Source: Loxodes magnus (lineage: Eukaryota > Ciliophora > Karyorelictea > Loxodida > Loxodidae). From it: 64,000 nucleotides of DNA. The translations under genes and the position numbers were made by a program. Below, piece after piece: positions 11,001-24,999 of this stretch. The DNA is taken from assembly GCA_946699065.1 (NCBI GenBank), contig CAMPDV010000718.1, positions 91,612 to 155,611 of the forward strand, in the 5' to 3' direction. The notes below the pieces were generated by a model, which was not told where the DNA came from, searched no databases, and worked only from the letters and a program-made list of their open reading frames with translations. Position 1 is the first letter of the stretch, and every line of letters begins with the position of its first letter.

Positions 11001-14000
11001 CATCACGAAAAATAAATAAACCAAAGTAAATAGTTAATAATAGACTAGAAATGTTTCTAGCTTTATCTAGTCTCTTAGATTTACTTAATAAAGTTTATTT
11101 GATAGTGCTGTTTAATATAATACATAATTTCTATTTTTAAGTTATAAATATAGCTAATTTCTTTGCTAGTCTAAAGTTATCTTTACATCCTTTAATTTAG
11201 TAATGGTATTATATGATTTCTTTTAGTTTAGTTTATTTAAATTTGTAATTAGAATGTTAGATAAATATTTTTCTTAAGTTTAGAAATTATTGGTGTAAAA
11301 TGGTTTTAGCTTCTTAAGTTTATTTATTATATAATTAATTATCCATTATTTAATTTATAGCCTAACTTATTGAAGAATCTAAGCTTTTTAACTTTTATTT
11401 TATAAACATAATTAAATATTAGGAAAGAATTAAAAGTATCTATACATTCAACTATAATTAATATATAAAGCACAAAATCCACTTTTAAAAATGTTTAAAA
11501 TAAACGAGCTTAGACCAAAAATAATTTATAAACAAATAGAAAAACTAAAAGGAAAATAATAGATTAAGATGCTGTCACTTAAATTGGAAAGTATTGTATA
11601 AAATAAAGAGCTTTTAGATAAGTAGAAAAGTATATATTTTAAAATATAATCAGCTTAATAAAAAAAGAGATTAACAATATACCTCATCAGTTCTGAAAAA
11701 TTTAATTTTAGTGATGATTATTATAAAGATAAGCTTATTAAGTTTGAATATTTAGTTATAAGCAATTTAATAATTATTTTAGACAAATAGTACAATATAT
11801 CAACTATATAACTCTATTCTTTTCATTATATTTAGTATATTGCAATAAATAATAAAAAGGATTTGCAATAAAATTATTTATAAAGAGGTAGAAAACTCCA
11901 AAGATTATAAATTTTAATTGATAAATAATTTAAGATTTTATGATCTTTTACTTTAGAACTGAAAAGAATAAATATTTGAATTAGATTGAGAAAATAATAA
12001 TAATCTTTATATAAAATAATACAAATTTCATGCAATTTATTATATTTTATATCACTAAACTTATTTATAAGCTAAATAAGAGAACAAAATAATTTGAATG
12101 CTAGAATTAAAATATAGCATTTTAGAGTTATTAGTAGCTATTATTAAATACCATTGTGAAGTTTAAAATAAATTGCTTATGAAAAATGTATTTAATATGT
12201 ATTAAGATATTATAAGTAAACATAGAAGTGTTTTAATATTTAAATTTATTTGTTCAATAAGTATTTAGCCTTTATTTTATAGCTATTTAATAAAATGAAT
12301 ACTCTAGTAGAATTAATATTTACTATATTTTAGAATTTAAATAATAGTTATATAATTGTTATATGAATTTTGCTTATTATGCATCTAAAATATTAATTCA
12401 CCTTTTGTAAATTTGAAACTTTAAAGAAGAATTAGTTATTTAAATATTAATTTTAAAATTTCTTTCAGTTGATATTCATTAATATTTTAAAATAAAGGCT
12501 ATCATAATTCATTGATATTTTATAGTCAAAAAATAATTAGATAGAATTTATAATTTAATAATTGTGATATAAAATATATAAACATTTAAGCTAAAACAGT
12601 AAGAAAACCTCTAGAGAAAATTATTATTTTCTTCTTACACAAAATTATTAACTAAATTTAAGCTTTTAATTTAGAATTTTAACCAAATATAAGTAAATCA
12701 ACTTTCGATTTAACTAAAATCCTAAATTAAATTAAAAAAGCTTCTTATTAAATAATTTTAATTTAATTATTTTAAAATATATCTAAAAACATTAAATAAA
12801 TTTTATATAACAAAGAGAATCAAGCAGATTAAAAAGACTAAGTGTTCTCAAATATATCTATTTTAATAAAATAATTTTATCTTAATCTCTTTGATTTAAT
12901 AATTAATGCTTAAACTAATTTAGTTAATAAACAATTATTTTATAATTAAAATAAAGCAGTCAAATGTAAAAATGTTTTAGTATAATAATAAAAAATATCC
13001 TCTCTATTCCTTCTCTTAAAACAATTATTAGTTTATATTTATTTTAACTAGAAAATTATATAAACTATTTATCAATAAAACTTTTATATATTCTCTCTTT
13101 AATCAAAAAAATCATTTCTTTGCATAGTAGTTTTAGAAATAGATAGTAGTAATCATTTATTTTTTTCTTTTAATTAATTTTAAAATTTTGTGGAATATAT
13201 TTTCTTTATTCTAGTTAATCTGTTTATAATTTATAATTTTCTATAAAAAGTTTAAGACAAAAAGTTTTATTGGCAAGTTGATTTAAATAAATTTTATCTA
13301 AAAGTAATAGCCTTTGAAGAATATAATAATTATGATATTTACAAGGAATTTGGTTTTATATATAAAAATTAAAAAACATCAGTTTTTGATAAAACTTATA
13401 TAAAGATATTAACATTGCAAGTATAATTATAATAAAGCTAATTTGCTATAAAGTAGAAACAATTTACTAATGATAAATGCTTTTCTAAAAATAAATTGAA
13501 TAAGTTATTTAGATTTTAATTATTTTTAGTTTTAAATTAGATTTAATTGGAAGCTCAAATTAGAATATATAAATAGCAAGTTGCAAATTTTAATTAACTA
13601 AAATAAAATGATAGTCTAAAATAAATTAAAATGATAAAAGACAAAATGTTTAGAACTTATTATGAAAAAACTAAATTTAAAATAATTTATCTTCATTTTC
13701 ATTATCTCTATTGTGTAATTTTGATAGATTATATAATCAAATAAATAAATTTGTTAATCTAAAATAATTTAAAAGAAAAATCATAAGCATTATTATTCAG
13801 AAAATTTAAAAGCTTATAGCAAAAAACGAGAGAACTACTGTAATTTAATTAAGTTTCTAATGAAATATAGTTCATATATAAATAATTTTTTAATTAAATA
13901 TTTTAAGTTCAGCTTATCTATTAAAATTTATTTCTTAATTGAATTGTAAGATTTATTAAGAAATATTGAAAAAAATTAAAATTTTTATTGTTATATCTTA

Positions 14001-14457
14001 AATAAAAATTTAATTAAAAAAAGCAAATTTATAATATTAATTATAAGATTATTCAAAGAAATAAAATCAATTGACAAAAGAAAAATTTTATTTATTTATT
14101 TAAGAGGAAATATCTTCTTTAATATGATATTTTAATTTTTAGAAAATAAAATTTAGATTTTTGATTTAAATTTTAAAGATCAAGTAGAATAATTTATTTA
14201 CCTTAATTTAAAATTTATAATTGTGAAATAATTAAAAGAAATTTTTTTTATAAACTAGTATTTGATTTTAAATTAAATATTATCGAGATAAATAAATATT
14301 TCACTTTTACTAATTTTAAAAAAAAATTAAGAATATTAAAGTATTAAATTTAATTGTTTTTAATATTTTTTTAGTAATTAATAAGATTATTTTATTATTT
14401 TTCAACTATCTCGAAATTCTTTTTTGTTACTTTTAATCTTTTTAAAATAAATTTATT
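8045..14457. other. 6.4 kb AT-rich, no supported gene
   Basis: Mostly long A/T runs. Because only TGA could end a frame in this code, open frames are common by chance. The best of them, plus strand from about 11491 (starts MFKINELRPKIIY), has several TGA and a composition close to random AT translation, so I do not call it. Short simple repeats lie at 9283-9315 (AAAT)n and 10656-10685 (ATTTTTT)n. Confidence 0.4.
9283..9315. repeat. (AAAT)n microsatellite
   Basis: Seven to eight AAAT units in a row. The same unit ends the S1 elements, but no S1 hairpin is adjacent. Confidence 0.8.
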
Positions 14458-15485
<1,028 letters not shown>

Positions 15486-15618
15486 CTTTTTATATTATTC
15501 ACTTATTTTCTATACATATTAGAATATTCTCGAACTTTATTTCCTTATGTTCTTTTTTATTCTAGAAACTTCTTTTTATTTTTTCCATTTATCACTTTTT
15601 TTTATCATTATATAATAA

Positions 15619-15691
15619 GTCGGTGTAGTCTAGGTGGTTAGGGCACGACGTTGTGGCCGTCGAAACCGGAGTTCAAGTCTCTGCACCGACA
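15619..15691 (+). tRNA. tRNA-His (GTG)
   Basis: Cloverleaf: acceptor GTCGGTG pairs with CACCGAC; anticodon stem CGACG/CGTCG with loop TTGTGGC, anticodon GTG; T arm CGGAG/CTCTG with loop TTCAAGT; discriminator A. A T run follows at once (TTTTTT), a polymerase III terminator. No intron. It sits between two HSP70 fragments and on the opposite strand. Confidence 0.93.
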
Positions 15692-15697
15692 TTTTTT
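15691..15697 (+). terminator. Pol III T-run after tRNA-His
   Basis: Six T residues directly follow the tRNA, as expected for polymerase III termination. Confidence 0.6.
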
Positions 15698-15757
15698 ATA
15701 AATATTTTAAAATATACTAGATATATTATATATAAATATTTAAATAGACATAGTTTA

Positions 15758-16344
15758 TCAATCTACTTCTTCTACTGTTGGTTCTCCTTTTTTATCACCT
15801 GCCATATTATTTCCACCTGCCTAATAAACTTTCGTCATTATTGGATTCACTATACTTTCTATTTCTTTCTATTTTCCTTCATAATCTTCTTTTCTACCAT
15901 TCTAATTCACTTCCAACCCTTTCTTTGTCTCTTCTATCTTTTTAATCAATGTCTACTTATCATTTCCATCCATCTTATCACGAATTTTTTCTTTTTCAAG
16001 TGAATTCTATAAATATATGATTCTAATCCATTTTTCGCTTCTATAACTTCCTTTTAACTTGTATCTTGAGCTTTGTACTTTTCTGCTTCTTATATCATCT
16101 TTTCGATTTCTTATTTACTCAATCTTCCTTTCTCATTTGTTATTGTTATTTTATTTGTTTTACTTGTTGCTTTATCAACCGCTGTCACATTCATTATACC
16201 ATTTGCATCAATATCGAAAGTTACTTCGATCTGTGGTACTCCTCTAGTTGCAGGAGGTATTCCATCTAAATTAAATTTTCCTAATAAATGTTTGTCTTTT
16301 GTCATCAATCTTTCTCCTTCAAACACTTAAATTAAAACACCTGG
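15758..16344 (-). pseudogene. HSP70 C-terminal fragment ending EEVD-TGA
   Basis: Begins abruptly at PGVLIQVFEGER (16344) and continues through [33 protein letters not shown], the substrate-binding domain, then a lid helix. After ESYIY the frame shifts, and NSLEKEKIRDKMDGNDK follows. It ends GGNNMAGDKKGEPTVEEVD and a TGA at 15760-15758. EEVD is the canonical cytosolic HSP70 terminus, so TGA is the natural stop here. The missing upstream part is replaced by unrelated AT-rich DNA and a microsatellite. The piece lies upstream of the N-terminal fragment on the same strand: two separate truncated copies, not one split gene. Confidence 0.88.
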
Positions 16345-16366
16345 AATAAAGTAAAGGAATCTAATG

Positions 16367-16396
16367 CTATAGTTCTATAGTTCTATAGTTCTATAG
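16367..16396. repeat. (CTATAGTT)n microsatellite
   Basis: Almost four 8-bp units directly at the truncated 5' edge of the HSP70 fragment; possibly a break-repair scar. Confidence 0.75.
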
Positions 16397-18882
16397 GAAT
16401 ATTTTAAATAACTAACTAAATGTATAACTAAAAAAGTAAAAATTAATTGATTTTAGGATTACTTAGAAGCTATTTAATAAGTCTACTTAAAAATACCAAA
16501 ATGGAATAGAAAATCCACTTAGTCACCTCATATATTTAGTATAATAATAACTCCTAGAAAATGAATTAAACTAAAATCATATAGAAAGAAAAACCTAAAT
16601 ATATCAATTAAACATTCACATTCTTTATAACAATCCTTAATAAACTAGATATTATGACTATATATTTTCTAATTTTAAATCAGTTTTATTATAAAATAGA
16701 TCTAAATCTAATTTCAAAACCTTAGATTATTTTCTAAAGGTAAATAATTTTTAATTCAGTTGAATTAGTGATTTATTTAAATATCTTAGACTAGAAAAAT
16801 AATAAAATTGATAATGTATAAACATAATATTCTAATAAATGGGCTTAGCATGAATTAACTAATAAGATTAGCAATAAATTAATTTTTAAAATACATCTCT
16901 TGCTATAATTTTTGATTTAGAAATAATAATAGATAAAGAGTAACTAATACTTAGTATTTATAAAGTTTTTATCCTTATTATAATAGGCTCAACTATAAAC
17001 ATTCTACAATCTAATTTATTTTCTAATATCATTAGTTTTATCTTTTAGTAGATATTTTATTAATTTTACTTTTCAATTAAATATGCAAGCTTTTTTAAAC
17101 TTGTCGATTCATACTTTATCATATTGAAGGAATTTAAAATTATGGTAAAATGAATTTAGTTAGGAACAAAAATATTAATAATTGATAAGAGATTTATTTT
17201 TAAAGCTACTATTTAAGATTTATTAACTAAATAAGCAATAAATAAAGAGTTTCTCTATAATCTACCTTTATTTATTACATCTAGCAGTATTTTAAAGAGA
17301 CTATTGCCATATATAAAATGATAAAGACTTTTCTTTAAGATAAAATAAGAAATAAATATGAGTCAACTTAACGAAATAATATCGTTTGTATCTAATACAA
17401 AAATTAAGGAAATTTTATAATGTTTTAGTTAATAAAGCTATGATGATTATCTTGTAATTCTAAGCAGGATAGATAAAGTATATTAGCTCTATATATTTAA
17501 GCCTTAAAGGATATTATTATTAAATAATAAAACTTTTTTAGTTTATGATTTTATTATTTATTCATTTTTGGTTTATCAACTAGTTTTAAGTTAAATTAGC
17601 TAGGTTCTTTTGTCTAGCTATTTCAATAATTAGATATTTTAGTTTCGCTATTTCCTATTTTTTATAGAGAAAAACTTAATTATTGTTGAGTCTTAAAAAG
17701 CTGTTTAGTATAAATTAAGAGAGTTGTAAATCAAGGTGTCTTTATTTATATACAACTTGTTTTAAGTTAAAATCTGGCTGAAAAATAAATAGAAGATGCT
17801 TTGAAATGGAATATAACCTTCAATCTAAGTTATATTAAATTGGTAGTTTAAAATTTAAATAAAAGGAAAAGTTAAAAATGCTTAAGTTAAATATAGTAAT
17901 AGCTTAATCAAAGGAAATTTTATATGAAACTAACTTTCTAATAATCCAAAATTTTAAGTCTAACAATTGGCTAAAATTAATAATTGTAAATTATATCAAA
18001 GTTAAATTAAATAAAAGATAAAGCTTAACGTTAATTTCTTTAGATATTAGATATAGAATTTTATTATTCTAAAAGTATTATGAGTAGCTAGACTTAATTA
18101 AGTTAAAAATATATTTAATTCACTAAAGCAAAAGTTAAAGCTAGCTATTGAGATAAATAGATAATTTGGGATTTTAATGTTGAGTTTATATGCAAAATGA
18201 AGGAAGCTTCGTTTAAATAAGGATAAAAAATTATCTAGATAGCTAAATTAAGCTGAAAGAATTTATTATAAACACTAAAGATAAAAAGATATTACACTTG
18301 TAGGTTGATTCTGTATTTTATAAAGCTCTACTTCTTCATAAGAGTTTTAGATATATCAAATTATCCCTTTCACACTTTCTATTTGTTAGTTATGTATATT
18401 TAATAAAGCTTTAGATTTATAGTTTAATTTAATATCATTGAACTGTATCTTTATGACTGTTTGACCAAATTTAATTGAGAATTCTTAAACTTCTATCCTA
18501 TTGTTATTTTTAGTTCCTATAAATCTCTTGCTATGAAAAATGTTAATACTAAAATTAATGCAGGTTTATTAATTTTTCCTAACTTTATAAAGTACTCTAC
18601 ATTAAAAGGAAAAAGTAAAAGCTAGTTTCAATAAATACAGGTAATTAAGGATAAAATCTTAAAATGTATAAAGCCAACTTAAATAAATAAAATGATGAAG
18701 AAACTAAATATTTATAGCTAAACAATTTCCTTAAAAACATTCTAATAGAATTTAATTAGATGTAATCAATTTACTTTGGCTTTTATTATCTTTATGAGAT
18801 ATTAAATAGAGCATGAAGCAGAAATTATTATAAAATACATTTAATGAGTATCATAAGATAATAAGTGCATACTCGGAATGTG

Positions 18883-18960
18883 GAATTATTAAAAGCATGC
18901 TTTTATTATACAATTTAGACAGGTAGAAACTATGAAATTAAATGATTTATTTGAATATAA
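18883..18960 (+). promoter_or_regulatory. Conserved upstream block of the F gene family
   Basis: Contains AATTATTAAAAGCATGC, TTATACAATTT, GGTAGAAA and AAATGATTTATTTGAATAT, shared with the upstream regions of 36399-39260 and 4592-7891, about 70-145 bp before ATG. Confidence 0.35.
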
Positions 18961-19027
18961 TTAAAAAATGTATAAATTTAAGTTAAAAATAACTTAAATT
19001 ATAATTATTATTTATTTTACTTATAAA

Positions 19028-22000
19028 ATGAAAATATCCATAATGGTTCTATGCTGCTTGGCCTTATAAATTCAATCTTAGCTTAGCTTTTCTGATATAT
19101 TGGTTCCAAATACTCCCACTTTAATAACGCAGAGCTCATCTAAAAGTAACACATTTTCTTATTATGGAATAAATTCTTAAACTTAAACTTAATTTAGTGT
19201 GACTGCATGACTTAAGATTGATTCTAACTAAATAGGTTGAGCTTGATTTCAATTCTTCAAGGATTAATCAAATTTTTTGGAATTATTTAGTAGTTAATAG
19301 ATTTAAGATAAATTAACATCATTTAGTGTAAAACAATGCTATTCATGGAAATATACCGAATTTTCTTTTTGTATAGATTTAATTCTAGATAATTGAGTAT
19401 TTGTTGCTTTTTCTATGAATAATTAAGGTAATTTCAGTTTATCTGCTACTTATTCTTAAATGGATTATAAATTCTAAACTTATTAGAATTATTTTGAAAA
19501 TTAAATCTAATTTTCATAGACAGATTTAATATATTAAGGAAGTTTCTTAAGCTAATATAATTTTGTAGGTTATATTTACTCTTTAAGATACTATGGGAAC
19601 TAATTTCTTAATTAAGATCAATTGCAGTCTATCTTAGATCACTCTTACTAAGGATTCAAGATTAGTTAAACCGAACTTGTCTGCGGAAGTTTATGCTACA
19701 AATGTTTCGATACATAGAATAATAATTGCTTATAGTGCTATAAAGGATGAACCTTAGGAAGTAACTCTTGTTCTTGCTAATTAAAATTATCAATGGAAAA
19801 CGAGTGCGTTTAGTATTGTCCTTGAACTTAGTAGGATAAGAATAATGATTAATAGTGTGAACTTTGCAATAAAACTATATAAAATTGTCTGTTTTGCAAG
19901 CAAGAAGGAGATATTTGCTTAAAGTGTGAAGAACCTTTTAACCTTTTCCAAGACTAATGTGTTGAAAGCTGTCCTAATGAGACTTACTATGTTTATAACA
20001 ATTCTTGCTTAAAGTGTGAAGATAGTATCCAGAATTGCTCAAATTGTAGTGTAGAAGGAGAAATATGTACTAAATGCCAAGATCCATATTTTTTATTAGA
20101 AAACGAGTGTGTAATAAAATGTCCAAGTGAAGGATATTTTGCTTATAATGGCATATGTCTAAAATGCAATGACAAATAAAGAAACTGCTCAAGTTGTAGT
20201 GAAAATGGAGAAATATGTAGTTAGTGCGAAAATACTCTTCTTTTACAGGATAATACTTGTGTAGAAATTTGCACAGATAGCACTTATTTAATTTAAAGCG
20301 GAAAATGCATAAAATGCAATAATAAAATAGAAAATTGCCTAAGATGTTCCAGTGATGGATAAGTATGTAGTTAGTGTAAAAATTAATATCTATTATTTGA
20401 AAATACTTGTGTATTAAACTGTCCTAGCAATTAATTTTACATACAAAACCAAGAATGTAAATTATGCAATTAGAGTATTATAAATTGTTTAAGTTGTAGC
20501 ATAAATGGATAGATTTGTACTTAATGCTAAATTCCTTACCTTTCTTTCGAAAATTAATGTATAGAAAGTTGTCCAAACTAAACTTACTATAATAGGGATC
20601 GAGCCTGCTTAAAATGCAGTGATAAAATAGAAGGCTGCTAATATTGCAGCTAAGATGGTACTAAATGTATTTACTGTGAGGAACCATATATTTTAATAGA
20701 GAACATCTGTATTTTAAATAACTCAAGTTAAGAATAGTAAATTAACTAAACCAACGAGGGAAAGGTAGAATGTAACACAACTGAAGCAACTGAAGAAACT
20801 GATGAAGCATTGCTAGAAATAAAGAATTTTTCTAAGTTTAATTTATCCAATTCTGAAGAGAAATTAATCGAGTCCACTCATCATTTAGCAAATGTACTTA
20901 CTTATAGTATTTTAGTATGCAGCTTAGTTTCTACAAGTGTTAATTACCAATCTAAGTCTTAATCATCATCAGGAAATGTTTTGCAAGGAATTTTAACTAC
21001 TTAGTTAGTTTTCATGAATGCATATATTGACGTTAGAAGAACTAACATTCTAGATGCTTATTACTACGAGAATTACAAAAAAGATGGATTTAATGATAGT
21101 AAGTTTAAAAGCCTTGATTCTGAAAAACTGTTAGTAGATAGAGAAATTTATGTCCTTCTAAGTTTTCGAAGTTACACTCTACTTTCTAATATCATAAATC
21201 CCCTTTTACTATTGACAATTCTTTTGTCTATCGATGGAATTTTGAAAGCACTCGGATATTTCAAATTTAAATAGCAAATAGAAAAGCTGAGAACTAAGTT
21301 TACAAATAGAAACTACATAACTATGATTTATAGCATTAAAGCCTTGTAAATAAATAATGCAATTATGTTGTAACTTGCTCACTTTAGTTTAAGTGACTTT
21401 TATGCAGCTTTTAATTCCTTTCTTGCCGTTATTGTCTTAGTAAGCTTTATTTAATTTTAGAATATCTAGATTTATTGTATTTTCAGCAGTTATTGGATCT
21501 CAAAAAAATATTTCTATTCTAAATAAAAATTTGAAGAGCTCAAGGAAGAAAAGTATGAAAAGTAGATGCAAGAAATCAAGGATAAATATATCGTTTATTT
21601 CGACTAAAAATTTTAGAATACTTTACCCTAAACTCTGTTCTAGACTCTTTTTCTAGCAAGAAGACTCTTTGTTTCTTTTGCAGCTATAATCCTCGTAGAT
21701 TCATATATCCCTCAAATAATCATATATATAACCAGTTGCTTTTTATGGTTGCTTTATATACAAATATTTAAACCATATGCAAACAAAATAACATTTGCTT
21801 TAGAAGCTATTGGAGAGTTACTGCTAATACCAATTTACTTCTTTAATTTCTATTTTAAAAATATTGAAAATAAAACTTTGAACGAAAGCCAATTGAAGTA
21901 GAAAGAAATACTGGGATAAGTTATTGTAATAGTATGCATTTCTTATGCTACTTTAAGTTTATTGGTTAACTTAATTTTAGTAATAGTTAATCTAGTTAAA

Positions 22001-22192
22001 GAGTACTAAAAAAATCGTAAAACTAAAGTTAAAGCTGAAGACAGAAATGAAGAGCTACCATAATTAGGGACTGGCTTCAACGAATCTTAGGTAATGAACA
22101 AAACTTTTAACAGTTTTATAGCCCAGCGAGACATAAAATTATTGGAGAGCGAAGAAAGAGGAAAGCAGTAACAAGCAGATAATATTTTCTGA
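19028..22192 (+). CDS. LamGL / furin-like repeat polytopic membrane protein, copy F2 (1054 aa)
   Basis: One uninterrupted frame of 1054 codons plus TGA (22190-22192). Signal peptide 1-18. LamG-like jelly-roll about 50-220, with SVTAWLKID, DNWVFVAFSMNN and the closing motif FVGYIYSLRYYG. Furin-like CxxC repeats about 228-590. About seven or eight membrane helices from 620 to 990 (for example INPLLLLTILLSIDGIL, ELLLIPIYFFNFYF). Charged C-terminus. Six internal TGA (codons 61, 71, 73, 123, 241, 266) sit at Trp positions; W61 and W123 fall in the two conserved Trp motifs of the jelly-roll. Later Trp are TGG. The TGA chosen as stop is also present in the copy at 36399, but homology continues for some codons past it, so the end could be later. 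Probably a surface receptor-like or adhesion protein; function unknown. Confidence 0.82.
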
Positions 22193-23989
22193 TTAAAAGA
22201 AACTTCAAGAAAAAATAAAAAAGATAATCCTAAGAAAAAAAAATTAACAAGAAGAAATTTGAGACTAGAAGTTTGAATGATAAGCAAAATACTATTTCAT
22301 TTCACATTTAAATTTGATTTAAAATAAATTTAATTTATGCTTTATCTGATTTAAATTATACAAAGTATTTTAAGTAGCCTTTATCTATTTTATATAATTA
22401 TCAAACTTATAAAATAAAAGGAATACTTAGAGATTAAATCTCATATTTAATATTTTAAATTAATAATAAAAGTGTATAATGAGATACAAAATGAGTAGTC
22501 AAATATGATATAAATGAGATATTAGAATACAATCTTCAAATAGATAGATGAATAAGCAACAATCAACAATATATTCTCATTGCTTTTAATCATGCTGGTA
22601 GATTTATTTTCTAGCTATATGAATTGAAATTGATTTAGTTATAAAAGTATAAGTAATTCTTTAACTTTTAAGATATTAAAATTTCTATAAACAAAGTGAT
22701 ATATAGATTATTAATTATAAATTAAAACTAAGATTTTATTTAATTTAGAAGGAATTATTATAATATGGCTATTAAATTTAGAAATAAACGTATAATCTTA
22801 AATAATAAAATCAAGCTTGTTTAAGAATTAGGATAATTATACTTTTTACTTATATAACTTATTCAACAACTGTGAGACTTATAGAAGCACTATTATACTC
22901 AAAGGAGTAATTAATATTTATTTATGCTTTATTAAGATAAAGTAATAGATAAATAGTTCTTATCACTATAATATGATATTAGTGCTAATTTAATATAACT
23001 AATTATAAATGCTCTTAGAATATATCAAAGAGATAAGCTTATTCATCTAGAATCTTAATAAGAAATATGTAATAACTATCATATTATTAAGATGAAAGTA
23101 TGCTGAGACTTAAATAAAGGAATAAAGAGTAGAAATTAACTATATAGCTATTTTAAGAAGATTTATCCTATTAAATTAATATAAAGGTTTTACTATAAAT
23201 TAGATACTTAGAATGAAATAAAGATACTTAATTGAATGATTTTATAAATAAATAATTGTATTATAGGATTCATTAATTTTTCAATCAAGTAACTATCTTA
23301 AATAAAATAAAGATATGTAAACTTAAAACTAAAAAGATATTTCAAATGGTTAATGAAATGAAATAAATTAATAAACCTATTTAGTTGACTGATTCAAAGT
23401 TATTTCGAAGCTATTTAATAAATATTGCTTAAAAATACCTAAAGTTTAATAAAATGTTATAAAGTTGAAATTGATTATTCTTTTAAATATACCTCATAAT
23501 TATTAATTAATAAACTAGATAGAAGAATTTTAAAATGCTTATTATTTTAATTACAGTCAAAATAAATATTTTAAACTAGCAATGAATTGATTACATTGGC
23601 AAAACATAAAATTGATATTCCAATAAAGAAATTAAGGAAACTTAAAATATTAATAAATTAATGAACTACTATTTTTTATAATAATTCATAATGGTTTGTA
23701 ACTTTTGAGATATAGATCTTAATAGAAAAGTTGTTTTAGAGCTAAATATATTAGAAAATTTTATAATTAGAAAGTATAATCTAACATAAATAATTCAAAA
23801 ACCTGAATGATTTTCTACACTTTTTCATTGATATTTAATCTTTAAAAGTTATTTCATAAATTTTATTAGTTAATAAACAATAAAAGTATATACATAATTA
23901 TTTCTAATATCTACGCCCTCCAAATAAAGTATTATTTAACCTATCACAAAATTAATTTCAATCGAAAGTAGAGGAAGATTAAAAAGAAG
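22193..23989. other. AT-rich gene 3' flank, inverted copy at 34805-36398
   Basis: No gene seen. Shared with the right arm up to about 23745, with many indels, as expected of non-coding DNA. Confidence 0.45.
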
Positions 23990-24847
23990 ATGTCAGATTC
24001 GGAACAGGATTATTCACGACTCCAAAAAAAGCAGGAGTTAACGACATCCTAGAAAGGCTAGGACCAGGAAAAGGCATCAAAAGGTCACTCATCAGGTTAG
24101 TCTCCCACCTCTGAAGAAAAACCTAGGAAATATGCTAAAAATATAATGCGCTCGGAAGTCTCGAATCTCATCACATAATAGTAAATAAACTATGATTAAC
24201 TAATTAAAGTGGAGCTGGACCTCCAGGAAGAGATCAAAAAGTTGAAGAAAGGTAATAAGAAGTTTATTGAAAAACTTAAATTTCCAGAGGAAATAGAATC
24301 GAGATTCGTGACCAAGAAAGAGACCTTAATGCATTTTAAAAATTTCACAAGACTAGAGCAGTTAATCTCAAAACTAGCAATGGAAGTAGAAAGAATTGAT
24401 CAACAAGTTAGAAAAAATAGAAGAAAACCAGTAAAAATTAAAGCGATACATGGAACTAAAAAATAAAGGAATAATCCAATGATAATTAAAGATGAAAAAA
24501 CTCAAGATTTCTACATAAACAACAAGCAAAAGGATGCTATTACTGTAACTCTCAAAAGCATTTGTAAAAAAGTGCTAGAAATTTCTCAATTTCAAGTAAG
24601 AATATGAAACTAATAGAAGTATTTTGGAAACAAAAAGAAGAGATAATAATAAATAAAACTAAAAAGAAAAAGAGAAATACTATATTGTAACAAATTTGAG
24701 GAAACTTACAAGAAAAAAGACATATAGCATCTTGGTGAAAGAAAAATTCAAGGATACCATGCATGGCAAGGAGAAGAGCCGTAGAGATTTTCATACTTTT
24801 AAATTTAGCCTCTAGAGCAATCTAGAGGTTGGTGGGAAAGAGATTGA
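23990..24847 (+). CDS. Retroposon ORF, family 1 (285 aa, coiled coil)
   Basis: ATG 23990 to TGA 24845-24847 in one frame, with one internal TGA at 24605. N-terminal Gln/Ser/Lys-rich region ending SPTSEEKPRK, a motif shared with the ORFs at 31780 (TPTSEEKPRK) and, more loosely, 29345. Then a coiled-coil stretch (LDLQEEIKKLKKGNKKFIEKL, ~residues 78-98) matching LNLQEEVRKLRKDNEKLMEKL at 31780. Basic C-terminal half with Cys and His at YCNKFEE and HLGERK but no clean CCHC knuckle. A (TAA)n tract at 24969-24993 may be its 3' tail. LINE ORF1-like nucleic-acid-binding protein by analogy; no polymerase lies next to it in the same orientation. Confidence 0.6.
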
Positions 24848-24968
24848 AATACTCCAAGAACGCCAAAAATTTTGTATTTTTAACTAAAGAGTAATGAAAC
24901 TCAAATTAATTAATAAAGTTTTTCATTATACAATCCTCAAAGATACCTAGATAAAATTGTAAGGAATA

Positions 24969-24993
24969 TTAATAATAATAATAATAATAATTG
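24969..24993. repeat. (TAA)n tract between two convergent retroposons
   Basis: Seven TAA units. It could be the tail of the plus-strand element ending about 24900 or, read as (ATT)n, of the minus-strand element starting at 25704. Confidence 0.75.
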
Positions 24994-24999
24994 ATTATA

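Larger units (their letters stand above)
16905..23745 (+). repeat. Left arm of a large inverted duplication
   Basis: Matches 34690-42265 in reverse orientation along its length, in both gene and intergenic DNA. Anchors: 16921-17180 against 41990-42260; 17520-17700 against 40560-40745; 18480-18720 against 39590-39790; the gene 19028-22192 against 36399-39260; 23590-23745 against 34690-34890. The intergenic parts show many indels. The inner end lies in a short LINE remnant (SKVTNHY in reverse). Confidence 0.85.

Noticed and set aside
11480..12750. Long open frame in AT-rich DNA
   Set aside because: With only TGA able to stop, frames of this size arise by chance. It contains several TGA, no motifs and no relative.
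16111..16326. Short intact HSP70 ORF as a gene
   Set aside because: It is an internal piece of the C-terminal HSP70 fragment; standard-code stops cut it at glutamine codons.
24820..24842. Tetrahymena-type chromosome breakage sequence (GAGGTTGGT)
   Set aside because: Only part of the core matches, it lies within a coding frame, and no telomere repeat or end-associated feature is near.
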